Shown one piece after another: positions 20,283 through 32,033 of a stretch of 64,000 nt of DNA. The DNA lies in NCBI RefSeq assembly GCF_019061305.1, contig NZ_JAHQZT010000003.1, forward strand, positions 62,001 through 126,000, read 5' to 3'. A program made the translations under genes and the position numbers. The stretch's first letter is position 1. Each line of letters opens with the position of its first letter. The stretch comes from Marinobacterium weihaiense. Lineage in GTDB: Bacteria; Pseudomonadota; Gammaproteobacteria; Pseudomonadales; Balneatricaceae. Below the pieces are notes generated by a model that made no database searches, was not told the origin of the DNA, and saw nothing but the letters and a program-made list of their open reading frames with translations.

Positions 20283-21567
20283 TGCGGCTATTTATGTTCC
20301 GGGTCTTGCCGCTGGCGGCACTGGTGCTGTTGGTGTTGCTGGGCTACGTACTGATGAACGGGCTGGAGACGGTCGGCCGTGTGGTGGACCGTGGCCCCAG
20401 CGTCGAGGTGCGGCGCAATCAATATCTGGCGGCAGGGCAGTTGCTGGAGCAGCAGGGGCAGCGTGTCGTACACAGCCGTTATCCGGTGGCGGTGGATCAA
20501 CTGGGGCCGCGCGACAGCCTGTTGTTGACCGATGCCGATTATTTGATGGACGACCCGGTGCGGGTGGCCGCACTGCTGGAATGGGTCGAGTCCGGTGGAC
20601 ATCTGCTCTGGCACTATTCGCCGACACAAACATCACACCCGCTGGCCCAGGCGCTCGGCGTGAGCCGGCGTCACCACGCTGAAGACAAACAGGCGCACCG
20701 GGACAAGGCCAGTCGCACGGCCGATGAAGAGGTCGATGTGGAAGCCTTGCTCGAGCACTTGGAGGCGGCCGAAAAACATACCGAGGACACCCCCGAACTC
20801 AGGCCGTCGGAGCGGGTGCGGGAGAATATTCACCGTAAAGAAGCGGGGGTTGCGCCATCCGAGCTGAACTATCTGGCTGCCGCCGACCGTGCACGCTTTT
20901 ACAGTTTTGCTTCATCGGCACTGGAGTGGCAGTCCGATACTTCAATCAGCGCGAACCTGACTTTGGAGGCCCGGTCACAGCCGTCTGAACGCGCCGCCTT
21001 GTTGATGCTGAGGCTGGGCAGCGGGCGTGTAACCGTACTGCAGGATATCGGCATCTGGAGCAATAGCCGTATTGGCCTGTTTGATCATGCCTACCTGTTG
21101 CTTTGGCTCAACCGCGATCATCCGGTGGTGCATGTTCAACGTTACAGCGACTGGCCGCCGCTGTCACAGTTGCTGGTTGCGTATGCCCCGGAGATGCTGG
21201 TCATCGATCTGTGTCTGCTGCTGGCCTGGCTGCTGTATCGCGGTCGCCGCTTTGGGCCGGTACTGCAGCCGTCGCATCAACAGCGGCGAACCTTGAACGA
21301 GCACATCGATGCAGTCGCGCGTTTCCACTACCGTCAAGGCCACCTGAATCACTTGCTGGCGCCGTTGCGTCGCCAGGTGCTGAATCGGGCCGCGCGCCTT
21401 CAGGTGGGGCTGGAGCAACTGACCACTGCTCAGCAGCAGGCAGCTGTGGCCGAGCAGGCACAACTGCCGGCCACAGCGGTCAGCCAAGCGATGACACCAC
21501 AGGAACATTACACTTCGGCTGAACTGGTCGAGACCGTGCAGCTGCTTCTCAGAATCAGGAATCGATT

Positions 21568-21571
<4 letters not shown>
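20279..21571 (+). CDS. DUF4350-domain membrane protein
   Basis: 430 residues from ATG 20279, overlapping the previous stop (ATGA). One N-terminal membrane helix (MFRVLPLAALVLLVLLGYV), a periplasmic DUF4350/GATase-like region with SLLLTDADYLMDDPVRVAALL and VESGGHLLWHYSP, a charged insert, and a second helix near residue 310 (MLVIDLCLLLAWLLYRGRRFG). No catalytic residues are recognised. Part of the MoxR cluster. Confidence 0.82.
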
Positions 21572-22547
<976 letters not shown>

Positions 22548-22551
<4 letters not shown>

Positions 22552-23894
22552 TCAGGGCACTGCCGGGACTGATGCCGGACCGAGCGATGTTCAAGTACCT
22601 GCTGATCCTGCTCGGGGCGGCGCTGGTACTGGTCGGGCTGCGCGTCCTGATCCCGCTGGACATGGCGTGGCCCAGCGGGCTCTGGTGGAGCGCGCTGGGA
22701 CTGGGGGCGCTGGTCGCGCTGGTGGATGCGCTGCGCATCTGTGCCCTGCCGGGCCCGGTGGCCCAGCGGCAGCTGCCCGGCAATCTGGCACTGGGGGCCA
22801 ACGCCCGTATTCGCCTGCGTTTTGACAACCCGGGGGCGCGCAGGCTTAGGTTCAGCTGCATGGATGACTACCCGGCTGCGGTGACCACCGAACAATTACC
22901 GGTGGCGCTGGAGTTGCCGCCCGGCGAGCGCCAGGTCGTCGAGTACAGCGCGCGCCCAGTGCGGCGCGGCACGGCGCGTTTTGGAGACATCCGCCTGCGC
23001 ATCCGGTCGCCACTGGGGCTGTGGCAGCTGCAGCGTGCCGTGGCGGCCGAGCAGGCGGTCAAGGTTTACCCCAACTTCATGGCACTGGCCAACCTGAACT
23101 TTCTGGATTACGAACAGCGCCTCTCCCATATCGGTGCACACCTGAGCCAGCGTCGCGGTTCGGGGCAGGAATTCAAGCAGCTGCGGGAATATCAACGTGG
23201 CGATGAAATCCGCCAGATCGACTGGAAGGCAACCGCCCGCCAGCAGCGGCTGGTATCGCGTGAATACCAGGACGAACGGGATCAGGACGTGCTGTTCATG
23301 CTTGATACCGGGCGCCGCATGCGTGCCATGGACGGTGAGCTGAGCCATTTCGATCATTCGCTCAACGCACTCCTGCTGACCGCCTATATTGCTCTGGGAG
23401 CCGGCGATGCCGTGGGTGTGCTCGGCTATGCCGGTAGCAGCCGCTGGGTGCGGCCGGTCAAAGGTCGCCAGGGCGTCAACGTGCTGCTTAACAGTCTGTA
23501 CGATGTCCACAGCAGCACTGAGGCCAGTGACGTGGTGCAGGCGGCGGGTGCGCTGATGCAGCGTCAGCACAAGCGGGCACTGGTGATTCTGGTGACCAAC
23601 CTGCGGGATGATGACAGCGACGACCTGCAGGCGGCGGTGCGGCTGCTGTCGCGCAAGCATCTGGTGATGGTGGCCTGCCTGCGCGAAAGCTGTCTGGAGC
23701 AAACGCTGAGCGAAGACGCCGACGTGCACGAAACCCTCGACTTCTGTGCCCGTACCCTGTACCGGGAGCAGCGCGAGCAGCTGATTCGGCGGCTGCAGGG
23801 GGTGGGCGTGATGACCGTGGATGCTGTGCCGCAGCAGCTGCATGTCGCCCTCATCGAGCAGTATCTAGTACTCAAGCGTGCGGGCCGGCTTTGA
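22548..23894 (+). CDS. DUF58-domain protein (MoxR partner)
   Basis: 448 residues. Two N-terminal membrane helices (residues ~12-60), a beta-rich region, then the DUF58 core [19 protein letters not shown] followed by [20 protein letters not shown]. The downstream [11 protein letters not shown] resembles a von Willebrand MIDAS start (DxGxx instead of DxSxS). DUF58 proteins are the most common partners of MoxR ATPases. It ends the cluster; 264 bp follow before glyA. Confidence 0.92.
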
Positions 23895-24066
23895 CAGCGC
23901 TGGCTCTGCCCCTGATGATACAGGGTATTCGAGGCGTGCTGTCGGGCAGGGGGCATGCCATACCTGTGCAGTACTCCGGGCTGTTGCATCGTTCCAGCGC
24001 GCCAGAATGAATCTTTTGCGTAATGGACTGACCCCTTTTCATGTGCCTTCCGTATGAATTTTGGAC

Positions 24067-24090
24067 TATAATGTGCCTCTTTTCAGAGGC
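24067..24090 (+). promoter_or_regulatory. Probable glyA promoter -10 and leader hairpin
   Basis: A TATAAT at 24067-24072 lies 87 bp before the glyA start, with a small hairpin GCCTC-N6-GAGGC just after it. No good -35 hexamer is visible at the right distance, so an activator may be needed. The remaining DUF58-glyA gap shows nothing else I can identify. Confidence 0.45.
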
Positions 24091-24158
24091 AGCTTCAGGT
24101 CAGTCCGTCACTACCTGCGCCGACTTTGCAGCCATATTTGCAATTACAGGGGACAGCA

Positions 24159-25415
24159 ATGTTTAGCAAAGATATGTCAATCGCCAGTTATGATGCGGAT
24201 CTGTGGTCTGCAATGCAGTCCGAGGCCGTCCGTCAGGAAGAGCACATCGAACTGATCGCGTCAGAAAACTACACCAGCCCGCGTGTCATGGAAGCCCAGG
24301 GTTCCGTACTGACCAACAAGTACGCTGAAGGCTACCCGCACAAGCGTTACTACGGTGGCTGCGAGTACGTTGACGTGGTTGAAGAGCTGGCGATTGAGCG
24401 TGCCAAGGAGCTGTTTGGCGCCACGTACGCCAACGTTCAGCCGCACTCCGGTTCCCAGGCCAATGCGGCCGTTTACATGGCGCTGTGCCAGCCGGGCGAT
24501 ACCGTACTGGGCATGAGCCTGGCACACGGCGGTCACCTGACCCATGGTGCTGCCGTATCCTTCTCCGGTCGTATCTACAAGGCGGTTCAGTACGGCCTGA
24601 ATACGGAAACCGGCGCCATCGACTACGACGAAGTTGAGCGTCTGGCCATTGAGAACAAGCCGAAAATGATCGTGGCCGGCTTCTCCGCCTACTCTCAGAT
24701 CGTGGACTGGGCGCGTTTCCGCGAAATCGCCGACAAGGTTGGCGCTTACCTGTTCGTCGACATGGCGCACATCGCTGGCCTGGTTGCCGCAGGTGCATAC
24801 CCGACACCGCTGCCGTTCGCCGATGTTGTCACCACCACCACGCACAAAACCCTGGGTGGCCCGCGTGGCGGTCTGATCCTGTCGGCCAACGCTGATGAAG
24901 ATCTGCAGAAGAAGCTGAACTTCGCGGTATTCCCGGAATCCCAGGGCGGCCCGTTGATGCACGTCATCGCAGCCAAAGCCGTCTGCTTCAAGGAAGCGAT
25001 GGAGCCCGAGTGGAAGGAATACCAGGCACAGGTGGTAAAGAACGCCAAGGCCATGGCTGAAGTCTTCATTCAGCGCGGCATCAACATCGTGTCCGGTGGC
25101 ACCGAAGACCACCTGTTCCTGGTTGACCTGATCAACAAGGACATCACCGGCAAGGATGCGGACGCTGCCCTGGGTCGCGCCAACATCACCGTGAACAAGA
25201 ACTCCGTACCCAATGATCCGCGTTCTCCGTTCGTGACCTCCGGTCTGCGTATCGGTACGCCGGCCGTGACCCGTCGCGGCTTCAAGGAAGAGGAAGTGGC
25301 GCAGCTGGCGAACTGGATCTGCGATATCCTCGACGATATCAGCAATGAAGATACCATTGCGCGCGTGAAAGAGCAGGTGAAAGAGATCTGCGCACGCTTC
25401 CCGGTTTACAAGTAA
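24159..25415 (+). CDS. glyA: Serine hydroxymethyltransferase
   Basis: PLP enzyme converting serine plus tetrahydrofolate to glycine plus methylene-THF. 418 residues from ATG 24159 ([16 protein letters not shown]). The PLP lysine lies in [32 protein letters not shown] is the family N-terminal signature. Followed by a strong terminator, so it is its own transcription unit. Confidence 0.98.
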   Translation: MFSKDMSIASYDADLWSAMQSEAVRQEEHIELIASENYTSPRVMEAQGSVLTNKYAEGYPHKRYYGGCEYVDVVEELAIERAKELFGATYANVQPHSGSQANAAVYMALCQPGDTVLGMSLAHGGHLTHGAAVSFSGRIYKAVQYGLNTETGAIDYDEVERLAIENKPKMIVAGFSAYSQIVDWARFREIADKVGAYLFVDMAHIAGLVAAGAYPTPLPFADVVTTTTHKTLGGPRGGLILSANADEDLQKKLNFAVFPESQGGPLMHVIAAKAVCFKEAMEPEWKEYQAQVVKNAKAMAEVFIQRGINIVSGGTEDHLFLVDLINKDITGKDADAALGRANITVNKNSVPNDPRSPFVTSGLRIGTPAVTRRGFKEEEVAQLANWICDILDDISNEDTIARVKEQVKEICARFPVYK

Positions 25416-25431
25416 GCCGGTAGAATAGCGG

Positions 25432-25455
25432 GGGCGGCTGTGGCCGCCCTTTTTT
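25432..25455 (+). terminator. Intrinsic terminator of glyA
   Basis: 7-bp stem GGGCGGC-TGTG-GCCGCCC followed by six T residues, 17 bp after the glyA stop. Confidence 0.92.
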
Positions 25456-25511
25456 ATTGGGGCTTCCGGCCCTGAATTCCTTATGGAAACGCTCTTTAAC
25501 CCGAGGCACGC

Positions 25512-25997
25512 ATGCACTGTCCGTTTTGTGGCACCCATGAAACCAAAGTTGTCGACTCCCGGCTGGTGGCTGAAGGTCAGCAGATTCGTCGGCGGCGTCA
25601 ATGCATCAGTTGTCAGGAGCGTTTTACCACCTATGAAACCGCCGAGCTGCTGATGCCGCGCGTCATCAAGACAGACGGCAGCCGCCAGCCCTTCGACGAA
25701 GACAAGCTGCGTGCGGGCATTCAGCGTGCCCTGGAAAAGCGGCCGGTCAGTGTCGAAGAAGTCGAAGCCTGCATCACCCGCATCAAGCAGCGCCTGCGCG
25801 CCACCGGCGAACGTGAGCTGCCGTCGCGCGAGGTCGGTGAGGCCGTGATGGCCGAGCTGCGCAAGCTGGACGAAGTGGCTTATGTCCGTTTTGCGTCCGT
25901 GTACCGCAGTTTTCAGGATATTCGCGAATTTCGTGATGAGATCGAGCGTCTTTCAAATGCGGCCGACGACCGTGACGAGGAGGACAGCTGTCCATGA
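25512..25997 (+). CDS. nrdR: Transcriptional repressor NrdR
   Basis: Zinc-finger and ATP-cone repressor of ribonucleotide reductase genes, sensing ATP/dATP. 161 residues. N-terminal zinc ribbon [15 protein letters not shown] with a second CISC pair; the ATP-cone follows ([20 protein letters not shown]). It overlaps ribD by 4 bp, the usual gammaproteobacterial arrangement. Two good NrdR boxes occur elsewhere in this window upstream of nrdD (45913-45960), a likely target. Confidence 0.97.
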   Translation: MHCPFCGTHETKVVDSRLVAEGQQIRRRRQCISCQERFTTYETAELLMPRVIKTDGSRQPFDEDKLRAGIQRALEKRPVSVEEVEACITRIKQRLRATGERELPSREVGEAVMAELRKLDEVAYVRFASVYRSFQDIREFRDEIERLSNAADDRDEEDSCP

Positions 25998-27139
25998 ACA
26001 TACCGTTGGGCGCTGCTGACCACCAATGGATGGCGCGTGCCATTCAGCTGGCACGGCAGGGCCTGTATACCACTGATCCCAACCCCCGTGTCGGCTGCGT
26101 GATTGTGCGCGACGGCCTGTTGGTAGGCGAAGGTGCCCACCTGCGCGCTGGCGAGCCACATGCCGAAGTGCATGCGCTGCGTGCGGCCGGCGAGCGAGCC
26201 CGGGGCGCAACCGCCTATGTCACCCTTGAGCCCTGCAGCCACCATGGCAAGACCCCACCCTGTGCCGAAGCCCTGGTGCGGGCCGGCGTGGGCCGCGTGG
26301 TCTGTGCCATGCAGGACCCCAATCCGCTGGTGGCCGGGCAGGGCCTGGCCCGCCTGCGGGCGGCGGGCATTGCCACGGCTGCCGGGGTGCTTGAGCCTGA
26401 AGCCCGTGCGCTCAATCCGGGTTTCATAAGCCGTATGGAACGCGGCCGCCCCTTTACCCGTCTCAAACTGGCCTCTAGTCTGGATGGTCGTACCGCCATG
26501 CAGAGCGGTGAATCACAATGGATTACCGGAGCGGCCGCGCGGGCCGACGTGCAGCGCCTGAGAGCGCGCAGTTCGGCCGTGTTGACCGGCGTGGAGACCG
26601 TGCTGATCGACAAAGCGTCCCTGACGGTACGGGCCGCCGAGTTGGGCCTGCCGGACGCCGAAGCGCAGCGGGCGGCCCAGCGTCAGCCGCTGCGGGTGGT
26701 GGTCGACAGCCACCTGCGCCTGCCGGTTTCGACGCCCATGCTCAACCTGTCGGGCAGTACTCTGGTCGCCACCGCCATGCCGGACAATGCACCGGCGGCA
26801 ATCGCGTTGAGCGCCGCCGGCGTACAGGTACTGTCGCTGCCGGGGGCGGATGGGCGCGTGGATCTGGCCGCGTTGCTGCCCTGGCTGGCACAGCATGCCC
26901 AGTGCAACGAGCTGCTGATCGAGTGTGGCGCCACCCTGGCCGGGTCGGCGCTGCGGGCCGGTCTGGTGGACGAACTGGTGCTGTACATGGCACCGACCCT
27001 GCTGGGCAGTGCCGCGCGGCCGCTGTTCAATCTGCCGCTGGAGCAGATGGCACAGCAGTACCGTCTGCAACTAACCGATACGCGCCAGCTGGGGGATGAC
27101 CTGCGTCTGACCCTGAGCTGCCGCCAGGACGACAACTGA
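25994..27139 (+). CDS. ribD: Riboflavin deaminase/reductase RibD
   Basis: Bifunctional pyrimidine deaminase and reductase for steps two and three of riboflavin synthesis. 381 residues. The deaminase zinc site is HAEVHAL and [11 protein letters not shown]; the reductase domain begins near residue 150 ([16 protein letters not shown]). The start overlaps nrdR, and the stop overlaps the ribE start by one base. Confidence 0.96.
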   Translation: MNIPLGAADHQWMARAIQLARQGLYTTDPNPRVGCVIVRDGLLVGEGAHLRAGEPHAEVHALRAAGERARGATAYVTLEPCSHHGKTPPCAEALVRAGVGRVVCAMQDPNPLVAGQGLARLRAAGIATAAGVLEPEARALNPGFISRMERGRPFTRLKLASSLDGRTAMQSGESQWITGAAARADVQRLRARSSAVLTGVETVLIDKASLTVRAAELGLPDAEAQRAAQRQPLRVVVDSHLRLPVSTPMLNLSGSTLVATAMPDNAPAAIALSAAGVQVLSLPGADGRVDLAALLPWLAQHAQCNELLIECGATLAGSALRAGLVDELVLYMAPTLLGSAARPLFNLPLEQMAQQYRLQLTDTRQLGDDLRLTLSCRQDDN

Positions 27140-27810
27140 TGTTTACCGGAATCATTGAGGCGGTGGGCGAAATCGCCGATATCCGCATGATCGGCGGCGA
27201 CATGCGGCTGTATGTGCGCACCGGCAGCCTGGACCTGAGTGACGTCAAGCTCGGCGACAGCATTGCCACCAACGGCGCCTGTCTGACCGCGGTTGAGTTG
27301 CCCGGTGACGGCTTTGTCGCCGATGTGTCGTTGGAAACGCTGGCGCACACCCGGTTTGAATCGCTGGCGGTGGGCGAAGCCGTCAACCTGGAAAAGGCGA
27401 TGCGTGCCGATACCCGTTTCGGCGGCCATATCGTCACCGGGCATGTGGATGCACTGGGTACGGTAGTGATGCGTCACGACGATGCCCGCTCGGTCCGCCT
27501 GAGCGTGCGCATGCCGGCCTCGATCCAGCGTTACGTGGCCGCCAAGGGCTCGATCACCGTGGATGGCGTCAGCCTGACGGTGAACGCGCTGGATGGCGAC
27601 TGCCTGGAACTGAACATCGTGCCGCACACGGCACAGGAAACCCTTATCGACAGTTACACAGCCGGTCGTCAGGTGCACCTGGAAGTGGATATCATAGCCC
27701 GCTACCTGGAGCGTCTGATGGGTGCAGCGCAGGCCGAGCAGACGACCGACGGCGACGCCGGCGGCGTGACGCTGGCGTTGCTGGCTAACCACGGATTCAT
27801 GCGTCGCTGA
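27139..27810 (+). CDS. ribE: Riboflavin synthase alpha chain
   Basis: Dismutates two lumazines to riboflavin. 223 residues with the internal duplication typical of the family: [12 protein letters not shown] begins the first barrel and FGGHIVTGHVDALG the second half. SNGACLT-like ATNGACLTAVE and DGVSLTVN are the paired substrate motifs. Called ribC in E. coli nomenclature. Confidence 0.96.
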   Translation: MFTGIIEAVGEIADIRMIGGDMRLYVRTGSLDLSDVKLGDSIATNGACLTAVELPGDGFVADVSLETLAHTRFESLAVGEAVNLEKAMRADTRFGGHIVTGHVDALGTVVMRHDDARSVRLSVRMPASIQRYVAAKGSITVDGVSLTVNALDGDCLELNIVPHTAQETLIDSYTAGRQVHLEVDIIARYLERLMGAAQAEQTTDGDAGGVTLALLANHGFMRR

Positions 27811-27827
27811 GGCGGCGGGAGAGGACT

Positions 27828-28946
27828 ATGCAGCTGAACACCACTGAAGAACTGATCGACGATATCCGTCAGGGCAAGATGGTCATCCTCATGGATGACG
27901 AGGACCGCGAGAACGAGGGCGATCTGGTGATCGCGGCTCAGTGCGTCCGCCCGGAAGATATCAATTTCATGATTACCCACGCCCGTGGCCTGGTCTGTCT
28001 GACCCTGTCCCGCGAGCGCTGCGAGCAGCTCAACCTGCCGCTGATGGTACAGAGCAACGGCGCGGCCTTCTCGACTAACTTCACGTTGTCGATCGAGGCC
28101 GCCAAGGGCGTGACGACCGGCATTTCAGCCGCCGACCGGGCGACCACGGTGCACGCCGCGGTCAAGGCCGATGCCAAGCCGGAAGATATTGTCCAGCCGG
28201 GCCACATCTTCCCGCTGATGGCACAGCCGGGCGGTGTGCTCAGCCGCGCCGGGCATACCGAAGCCGGGTGCGACATTGCCCGCATGGCCGGATTCATGCC
28301 GGCGTCGGTGATCGTCGAGATCATCAACGAAGACGGCAGCATGGCGCGCCGCCCGGACCTGGAAAAGTTCGCCGCCAAGCACGGCATCAAGATCGGCACC
28401 ATCGCCGATCTGATCCACTACCGCACCATGAACGAGCACACGGTGGAGCGGGCCGATGAAGGCACGCTGCAGACCGAGTACGGCGAGTTCAACTATGTCA
28501 CCTACCGTGACGAGATTCAGGGCTGTACCCACCTGGCCCTGACCAAGGGTGATGTGGACCCGGACGATTCCACCCTGGTGCGTGTACACGTGCGCAACGA
28601 AGTGCTGCGTGACGTGGTCGGGGTACGTCCGGGTGACCAGATGAAATGGACCATGCGTCGCGCCCTCAAGCGCGTCGCCGAGGAAGGCAAGGGCGTGGTG
28701 CTGCTGCTCGATTCTGGCCGCCGGGTGGATCTGGGCGATGCCATCGACAGCCTGCTCAATGCCGACCGCAGCCGCTCCAAGGTCAATGTCAGCGCATCCG
28801 GCGCCTACCTGACCGTGGGCACCGGCTCGCAGATTCTGCGCGATCTGGGCGTGCGCAAGATGCGCCTGCTCAGTTCACCGATGAAATTCAATGCGATCTC
28901 CGGCTTTGACCTGGAAATCGAAGAGTACATCCCCTACGAGGATTGA
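27828..28946 (+). CDS. ribB: DHBP synthase fused to a degenerate GTP cyclohydrolase II domain (RibBX type)
   Basis: The N-terminal ~200 residues are 3,4-dihydroxy-2-butanone-4-phosphate synthase, with acidic metal motif [12 protein letters not shown] and substrate motif [16 protein letters not shown]. The C-terminal ~165 residues have the GTP cyclohydrolase II fold, but the zinc ligands CxxDxxxSxxCDC are missing: the region reads [17 protein letters not shown]. So only the RibB activity is expected. The window has an intact stand-alone ribA at 31415. 372 residues, 17 bp after ribE. Confidence 0.93.
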   Translation: MQLNTTEELIDDIRQGKMVILMDDEDRENEGDLVIAAQCVRPEDINFMITHARGLVCLTLSRERCEQLNLPLMVQSNGAAFSTNFTLSIEAAKGVTTGISAADRATTVHAAVKADAKPEDIVQPGHIFPLMAQPGGVLSRAGHTEAGCDIARMAGFMPASVIVEIINEDGSMARRPDLEKFAAKHGIKIGTIADLIHYRTMNEHTVERADEGTLQTEYGEFNYVTYRDEIQGCTHLALTKGDVDPDDSTLVRVHVRNEVLRDVVGVRPGDQMKWTMRRALKRVAEEGKGVVLLLDSGRRVDLGDAIDSLLNADRSRSKVNVSASGAYLTVGTGSQILRDLGVRKMRLLSSPMKFNAISGFDLEIEEYIPYED

Positions 28947-29431
28947 TGGACAACACTATGACAGTACAAGTTTTTGAAGGCGACTTCGTCAGCGCCAACG
29001 GCAAATACGCCATCGTCGTCGGCCGCTTCAACGCGTTCGTGGTTGAAAGCCTGCTGGACGGCGCCATCGACGCCCTGACCCGCCATGGCGTGGCGGAAGA
29101 AAACATCCGCGTGATCCGCGTGCCGGGGGCATTCGAAATCCCGCTGGCGGTCAAGCGTGTGGCCCAGCAGCAACAGGATGATGCCATCATCACCCTGGGC
29201 GCGGTGATCCGTGGCGGCACCCCGCACTTTGAATACGTGTCGGCCGAGAGCTCCAAGGGCGTGGCCCAGGTCTCCATGGATTTCGACATCCCGGTGGCCA
29301 ACGGCATTCTGACCGTCAATTCCATCGAACAAGCCATTGAACGCTCAGGTACCAAGGCCGGTAACAAGGGCGCCGAAGCCGCACTGTCTGCACTGGAAAT
29401 GGTCAGCCTGCTGCGTCAGCTTGAGGTCTGA
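28946..29431 (+). CDS. ribH: 6,7-dimethyl-8-ribityllumazine synthase
   Basis: Condenses DHBP with the ribityl pyrimidine to lumazine; forms an icosahedral capsid. 161 residues from ATG 28946 (overlapping the ribB stop, with GAGGA just upstream); ATG 28958 ([10 protein letters not shown]) is a plausible alternative, similar to Pseudomonas RibH. Motifs [28 protein letters not shown] and the catalytic histidine region [14 protein letters not shown] are present. Confidence 0.95.
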   Translation: MDNTMTVQVFEGDFVSANGKYAIVVGRFNAFVVESLLDGAIDALTRHGVAEENIRVIRVPGAFEIPLAVKRVAQQQQDDAIITLGAVIRGGTPHFEYVSAESSKGVAQVSMDFDIPVANGILTVNSIEQAIERSGTKAGNKGAEAALSALEMVSLLRQLEV

Positions 29432-29433
29432 GC

Positions 29434-29910
29434 ATGAGCGACACCACTCCGCGTAAAAAGGGCAAGCCCAACCTGACCGAAATGCGTCGCAACGCCCGCA
29501 GCTTTGCGTTGCAGGCGCTGTACCAGTGGTCAATCGCCGGACAGCCGATCCACGAAATCGAAGCCCAGTTCCGCGTCGACAACGACATGAGCAACACCGA
29601 TACCCAGCTGTTCGGTGAACTGCTGCGCGGTGTGACCGGTGCCGCCACGGACTTGGACGAGGCCTACCGTCCTTTCCTGGACCGTCCTGTTGACGATCTG
29701 GACCCGGTAGAGCTGAGCGTGCTGCGCATCGGGGCCTATGAACTGGTGCACCGTCTGCAGGTACCCTACCGCGTGGCGATCAACGAGAGCGTTGAGCTGG
29801 CCAAAGTGTTCGGGGCCACCGAAAGCCACAAGTACGTCAACGGCATTCTCGACAAGCTGGCGCAGCGCGTCCGTGCCGCCGAGATTCGCGCACGACGTTC
29901 CGGCCAGTAA
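29434..29910 (+). CDS. nusB: Transcription antitermination factor NusB
   Basis: Binds boxA RNA with NusE/S10 in rRNA antitermination. 158 residues; [15 protein letters not shown] at the N-terminus and [16 protein letters not shown] near the C-terminus are family signatures. Basic N-terminal tail. It starts two bases after ribH stops, in the conserved ribH-nusB order. Confidence 0.96.
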   Translation: MSDTTPRKKGKPNLTEMRRNARSFALQALYQWSIAGQPIHEIEAQFRVDNDMSNTDTQLFGELLRGVTGAATDLDEAYRPFLDRPVDDLDPVELSVLRIGAYELVHRLQVPYRVAINESVELAKVFGATESHKYVNGILDKLAQRVRAAEIRARRSGQ

Positions 29911-29927
29911 GCATTAAGCGAGGCTGC

Positions 29928-30893
29928 GTGGGCGAATTCGAGCTGATCCGCCGCTGCTTTCTGCAGGCCCGCCAGGGCCCAGGCGTGGTGACCGGTATCG
30001 GCGATGACTGTGCCGTGCTGCAGGTGCCGCCCGGGCAGCAGCTGGTGGTCTCCATCGATACCCTGGTGGAAGGGGTGCACTTTCTTCCCGGCACCGAGCC
30101 GTCGCGGCTGGCCACCCGCCTGCTGGGGGCGGCGGTCAGCGATCTGGCCGCCACCGCCGCGACACCGGCCTGGCTGACCCTGGCGCTCACGCTGCCCAGC
30201 GGTGATGCCGACTGGCTGGAGCCCTTTGCGGCGGCACTGGCGCAAAGAGCCGCCGAACTGGGCATCAGCCTGGTGGGCGGTGACACGACCCGCGGTGCCA
30301 CCCTGACCCTGAGTGCACAGGTGCATGGACTGGTGGAGCAGGGCCAGGCCCTGCTGCGCTGCGGTGCCCGTGCCGGGGATCGCATTCTGGTCAGCGGTAC
30401 CCTCGGGGACAGCCGTGCAGGGCTCGAGACCCTGCTGAAGCCTCAGGCTGTCGATGCCGACCGTGCCTGGCTGCAGCAGCGCTTTTTTCGGCCCGAACCC
30501 CGTCTTGAACTGGCACGGCACCTGCGCCCCCGGCTGCAGGCCGGGCTGGATATTTCCGACGGCCTGCTGGCCGATCTCACCCATCTGTTGAATGCGTCCG
30601 GCCTGGGCGCAACGGTGGACTGTGCTCGTCTGCCGCTGTCGCCGGCGCTGCAGCGCATCTTTCCCGATCAAGCCGAAGCGTGGGCGCTGTCCGGAGGTGA
30701 GGACTTTGAGTTGTGCCTGGCTGTCGCTCCGGACCAGGTGACCGCCTGTCAGGCCGAGGCACAGCGCCTGGGCGTGCCGTTGACGGATGTGGGTGAGTTC
30801 CAGACCCGGGAGGGCCTGCGGGTACGGGGGGCCGATGGCCGGCTGCTGGAAGGCCTGCATCAGGGTTATGATCACTTCAAGGAGCATGCATGA
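29928..30893 (+). CDS. thiL: Thiamine-monophosphate kinase
   Basis: Makes thiamine diphosphate from thiamine monophosphate. 321 residues beginning at GTG 29928 with GCGAGG upstream. Motifs GIGDDCAVLQ, AAVSDLAATAATP and VGGDTTRG are typical of the ThiL/PurM-like fold. It overlaps pgpA by 4 bp. Confidence 0.95.
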   Translation: MGEFELIRRCFLQARQGPGVVTGIGDDCAVLQVPPGQQLVVSIDTLVEGVHFLPGTEPSRLATRLLGAAVSDLAATAATPAWLTLALTLPSGDADWLEPFAAALAQRAAELGISLVGGDTTRGATLTLSAQVHGLVEQGQALLRCGARAGDRILVSGTLGDSRAGLETLLKPQAVDADRAWLQQRFFRPEPRLELARHLRPRLQAGLDISDGLLADLTHLLNASGLGATVDCARLPLSPALQRIFPDQAEAWALSGGEDFELCLAVAPDQVTACQAEAQRLGVPLTDVGEFQTREGLRVRGADGRLLEGLHQGYDHFKEHA

Positions 30894-31366
30894 ACAAGGC
30901 ACCGGCGTCGGTCTGGCGCAACCCGGTCCACTTTCTGGCCTTTGGGCTCGGCAGTGGCGCCTCGCCCTGGGCGCCGGGGACGATGGGTACGCTGGCCGCT
31001 GTGCCATTATGGTATTTGCTCGCGCAGACCGGCCTGACGGTCTATTTGCTGCTGACGCTGATCGCGTTTGTGATCGGTATCTGGCTGTGCGGGCGTACAT
31101 CTCGCGATTTGGGCGTCCATGACCATGGCGGCATTGTTTGGGACGAGTTCGTCGGCTACTGGATCACCATGATTGCGGTGCCGGTCGACTGGATCTGGGC
31201 GCTGCTCGGTTTTATCCTGTTCCGCCTGTTTGATATCTGGAAGCCCTGGCCGATTCGGCCGGTGGATCGCCGGGTACATGGCGGTCTGGGAATTATGCTG
31301 GACGATGTGCTGGCCGGTGTGTTTGCCGCGCTGGTGCTGCAGGGGCTGCTGTGGATCTGGGGCTGA
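30890..31366 (+). CDS. pgpA: Phosphatidylglycerophosphatase A
   Basis: Inner-membrane lipid phosphatase forming phosphatidylglycerol. 158 residues with three or four hydrophobic segments. FGLGSGASPWAPGTMGTLAA and HDHGGIVWDEFVGYW are conserved PgpA motifs; the latter contains the acidic catalytic residues. Same operon as thiL. Confidence 0.93.
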   Translation: MNKAPASVWRNPVHFLAFGLGSGASPWAPGTMGTLAAVPLWYLLAQTGLTVYLLLTLIAFVIGIWLCGRTSRDLGVHDHGGIVWDEFVGYWITMIAVPVDWIWALLGFILFRLFDIWKPWPIRPVDRRVHGGLGIMLDDVLAGVFAALVLQGLLWIWG

Positions 31367-31414
31367 TGGCCCCGGACGCGTGTGAAATGAATCTGTGACA
31401 GAGGAACAACCAAG

Positions 31415-32029
31415 GTGTCAGTACAGTATGTAGCCGATTCGCGGCTGCCGACCCCCTGGGGGGTCTTTACCATGGTGGGGTTCGAAGATCCCGCTACCGG
31501 CAAGGAGCACGTCGCGCTGGTGTTCGGTGAAGTGGCCGGTGATGAACCGGTACTGGCCCGTATCCATTCGGAGTGCCTGACCGGTGACGCGCTGTTCAGT
31601 TTGCGTTGTGATTGTGGTTTCCAGCTACAGGAAGCGCTCAAGCGCATCGCTGAAGAGGGCAAGGGCGTACTGCTCTACCTGCGTCAGGAGGGGCGTGGCA
31701 TCGGTCTGCTCAACAAGATCAAGGCCTACCATCTGCAGGATGGCGGTGCCGATACCGTTGAAGCCAACGAGCGTCTGGGCTTTGCTGCCGACATGCGCGA
31801 TTACAGCATGTGCGAGCCGATGCTGGAACATCTGGGCATCAAGGCGGTCAAGCTGATGACCAACAACCCGCGCAAGGTGGCGGCACTGGAAAAATACGGT
31901 GTTAACGTCGCCGCGCGGGTGCCGCTGCAGGTGGGTAAGAACCGCCACAATGAAGATTACCTGCAGACCAAAATGGGCAAGCTCGGTCACATGATGACCG
32001 AGCACCACTTCAAGCAGGACGACGAGTAA
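31415..32029 (+). CDS. ribA: GTP cyclohydrolase II
   Basis: First committed step of riboflavin synthesis. 204 residues from GTG 31415 with AGAGGAAC upstream. Zinc site [18 protein letters not shown] intact (three cysteines), catalytic region [17 protein letters not shown]. This protein supplies the activity that the degenerate domain in ribB lacks. Confidence 0.97.
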   Translation: MSVQYVADSRLPTPWGVFTMVGFEDPATGKEHVALVFGEVAGDEPVLARIHSECLTGDALFSLRCDCGFQLQEALKRIAEEGKGVLLYLRQEGRGIGLLNKIKAYHLQDGGADTVEANERLGFAADMRDYSMCEPMLEHLGIKAVKLMTNNPRKVAALEKYGVNVAARVPLQVGKNRHNEDYLQTKMGKLGHMMTEHHFKQDDE

Positions 32030-32033
32030 GTCA

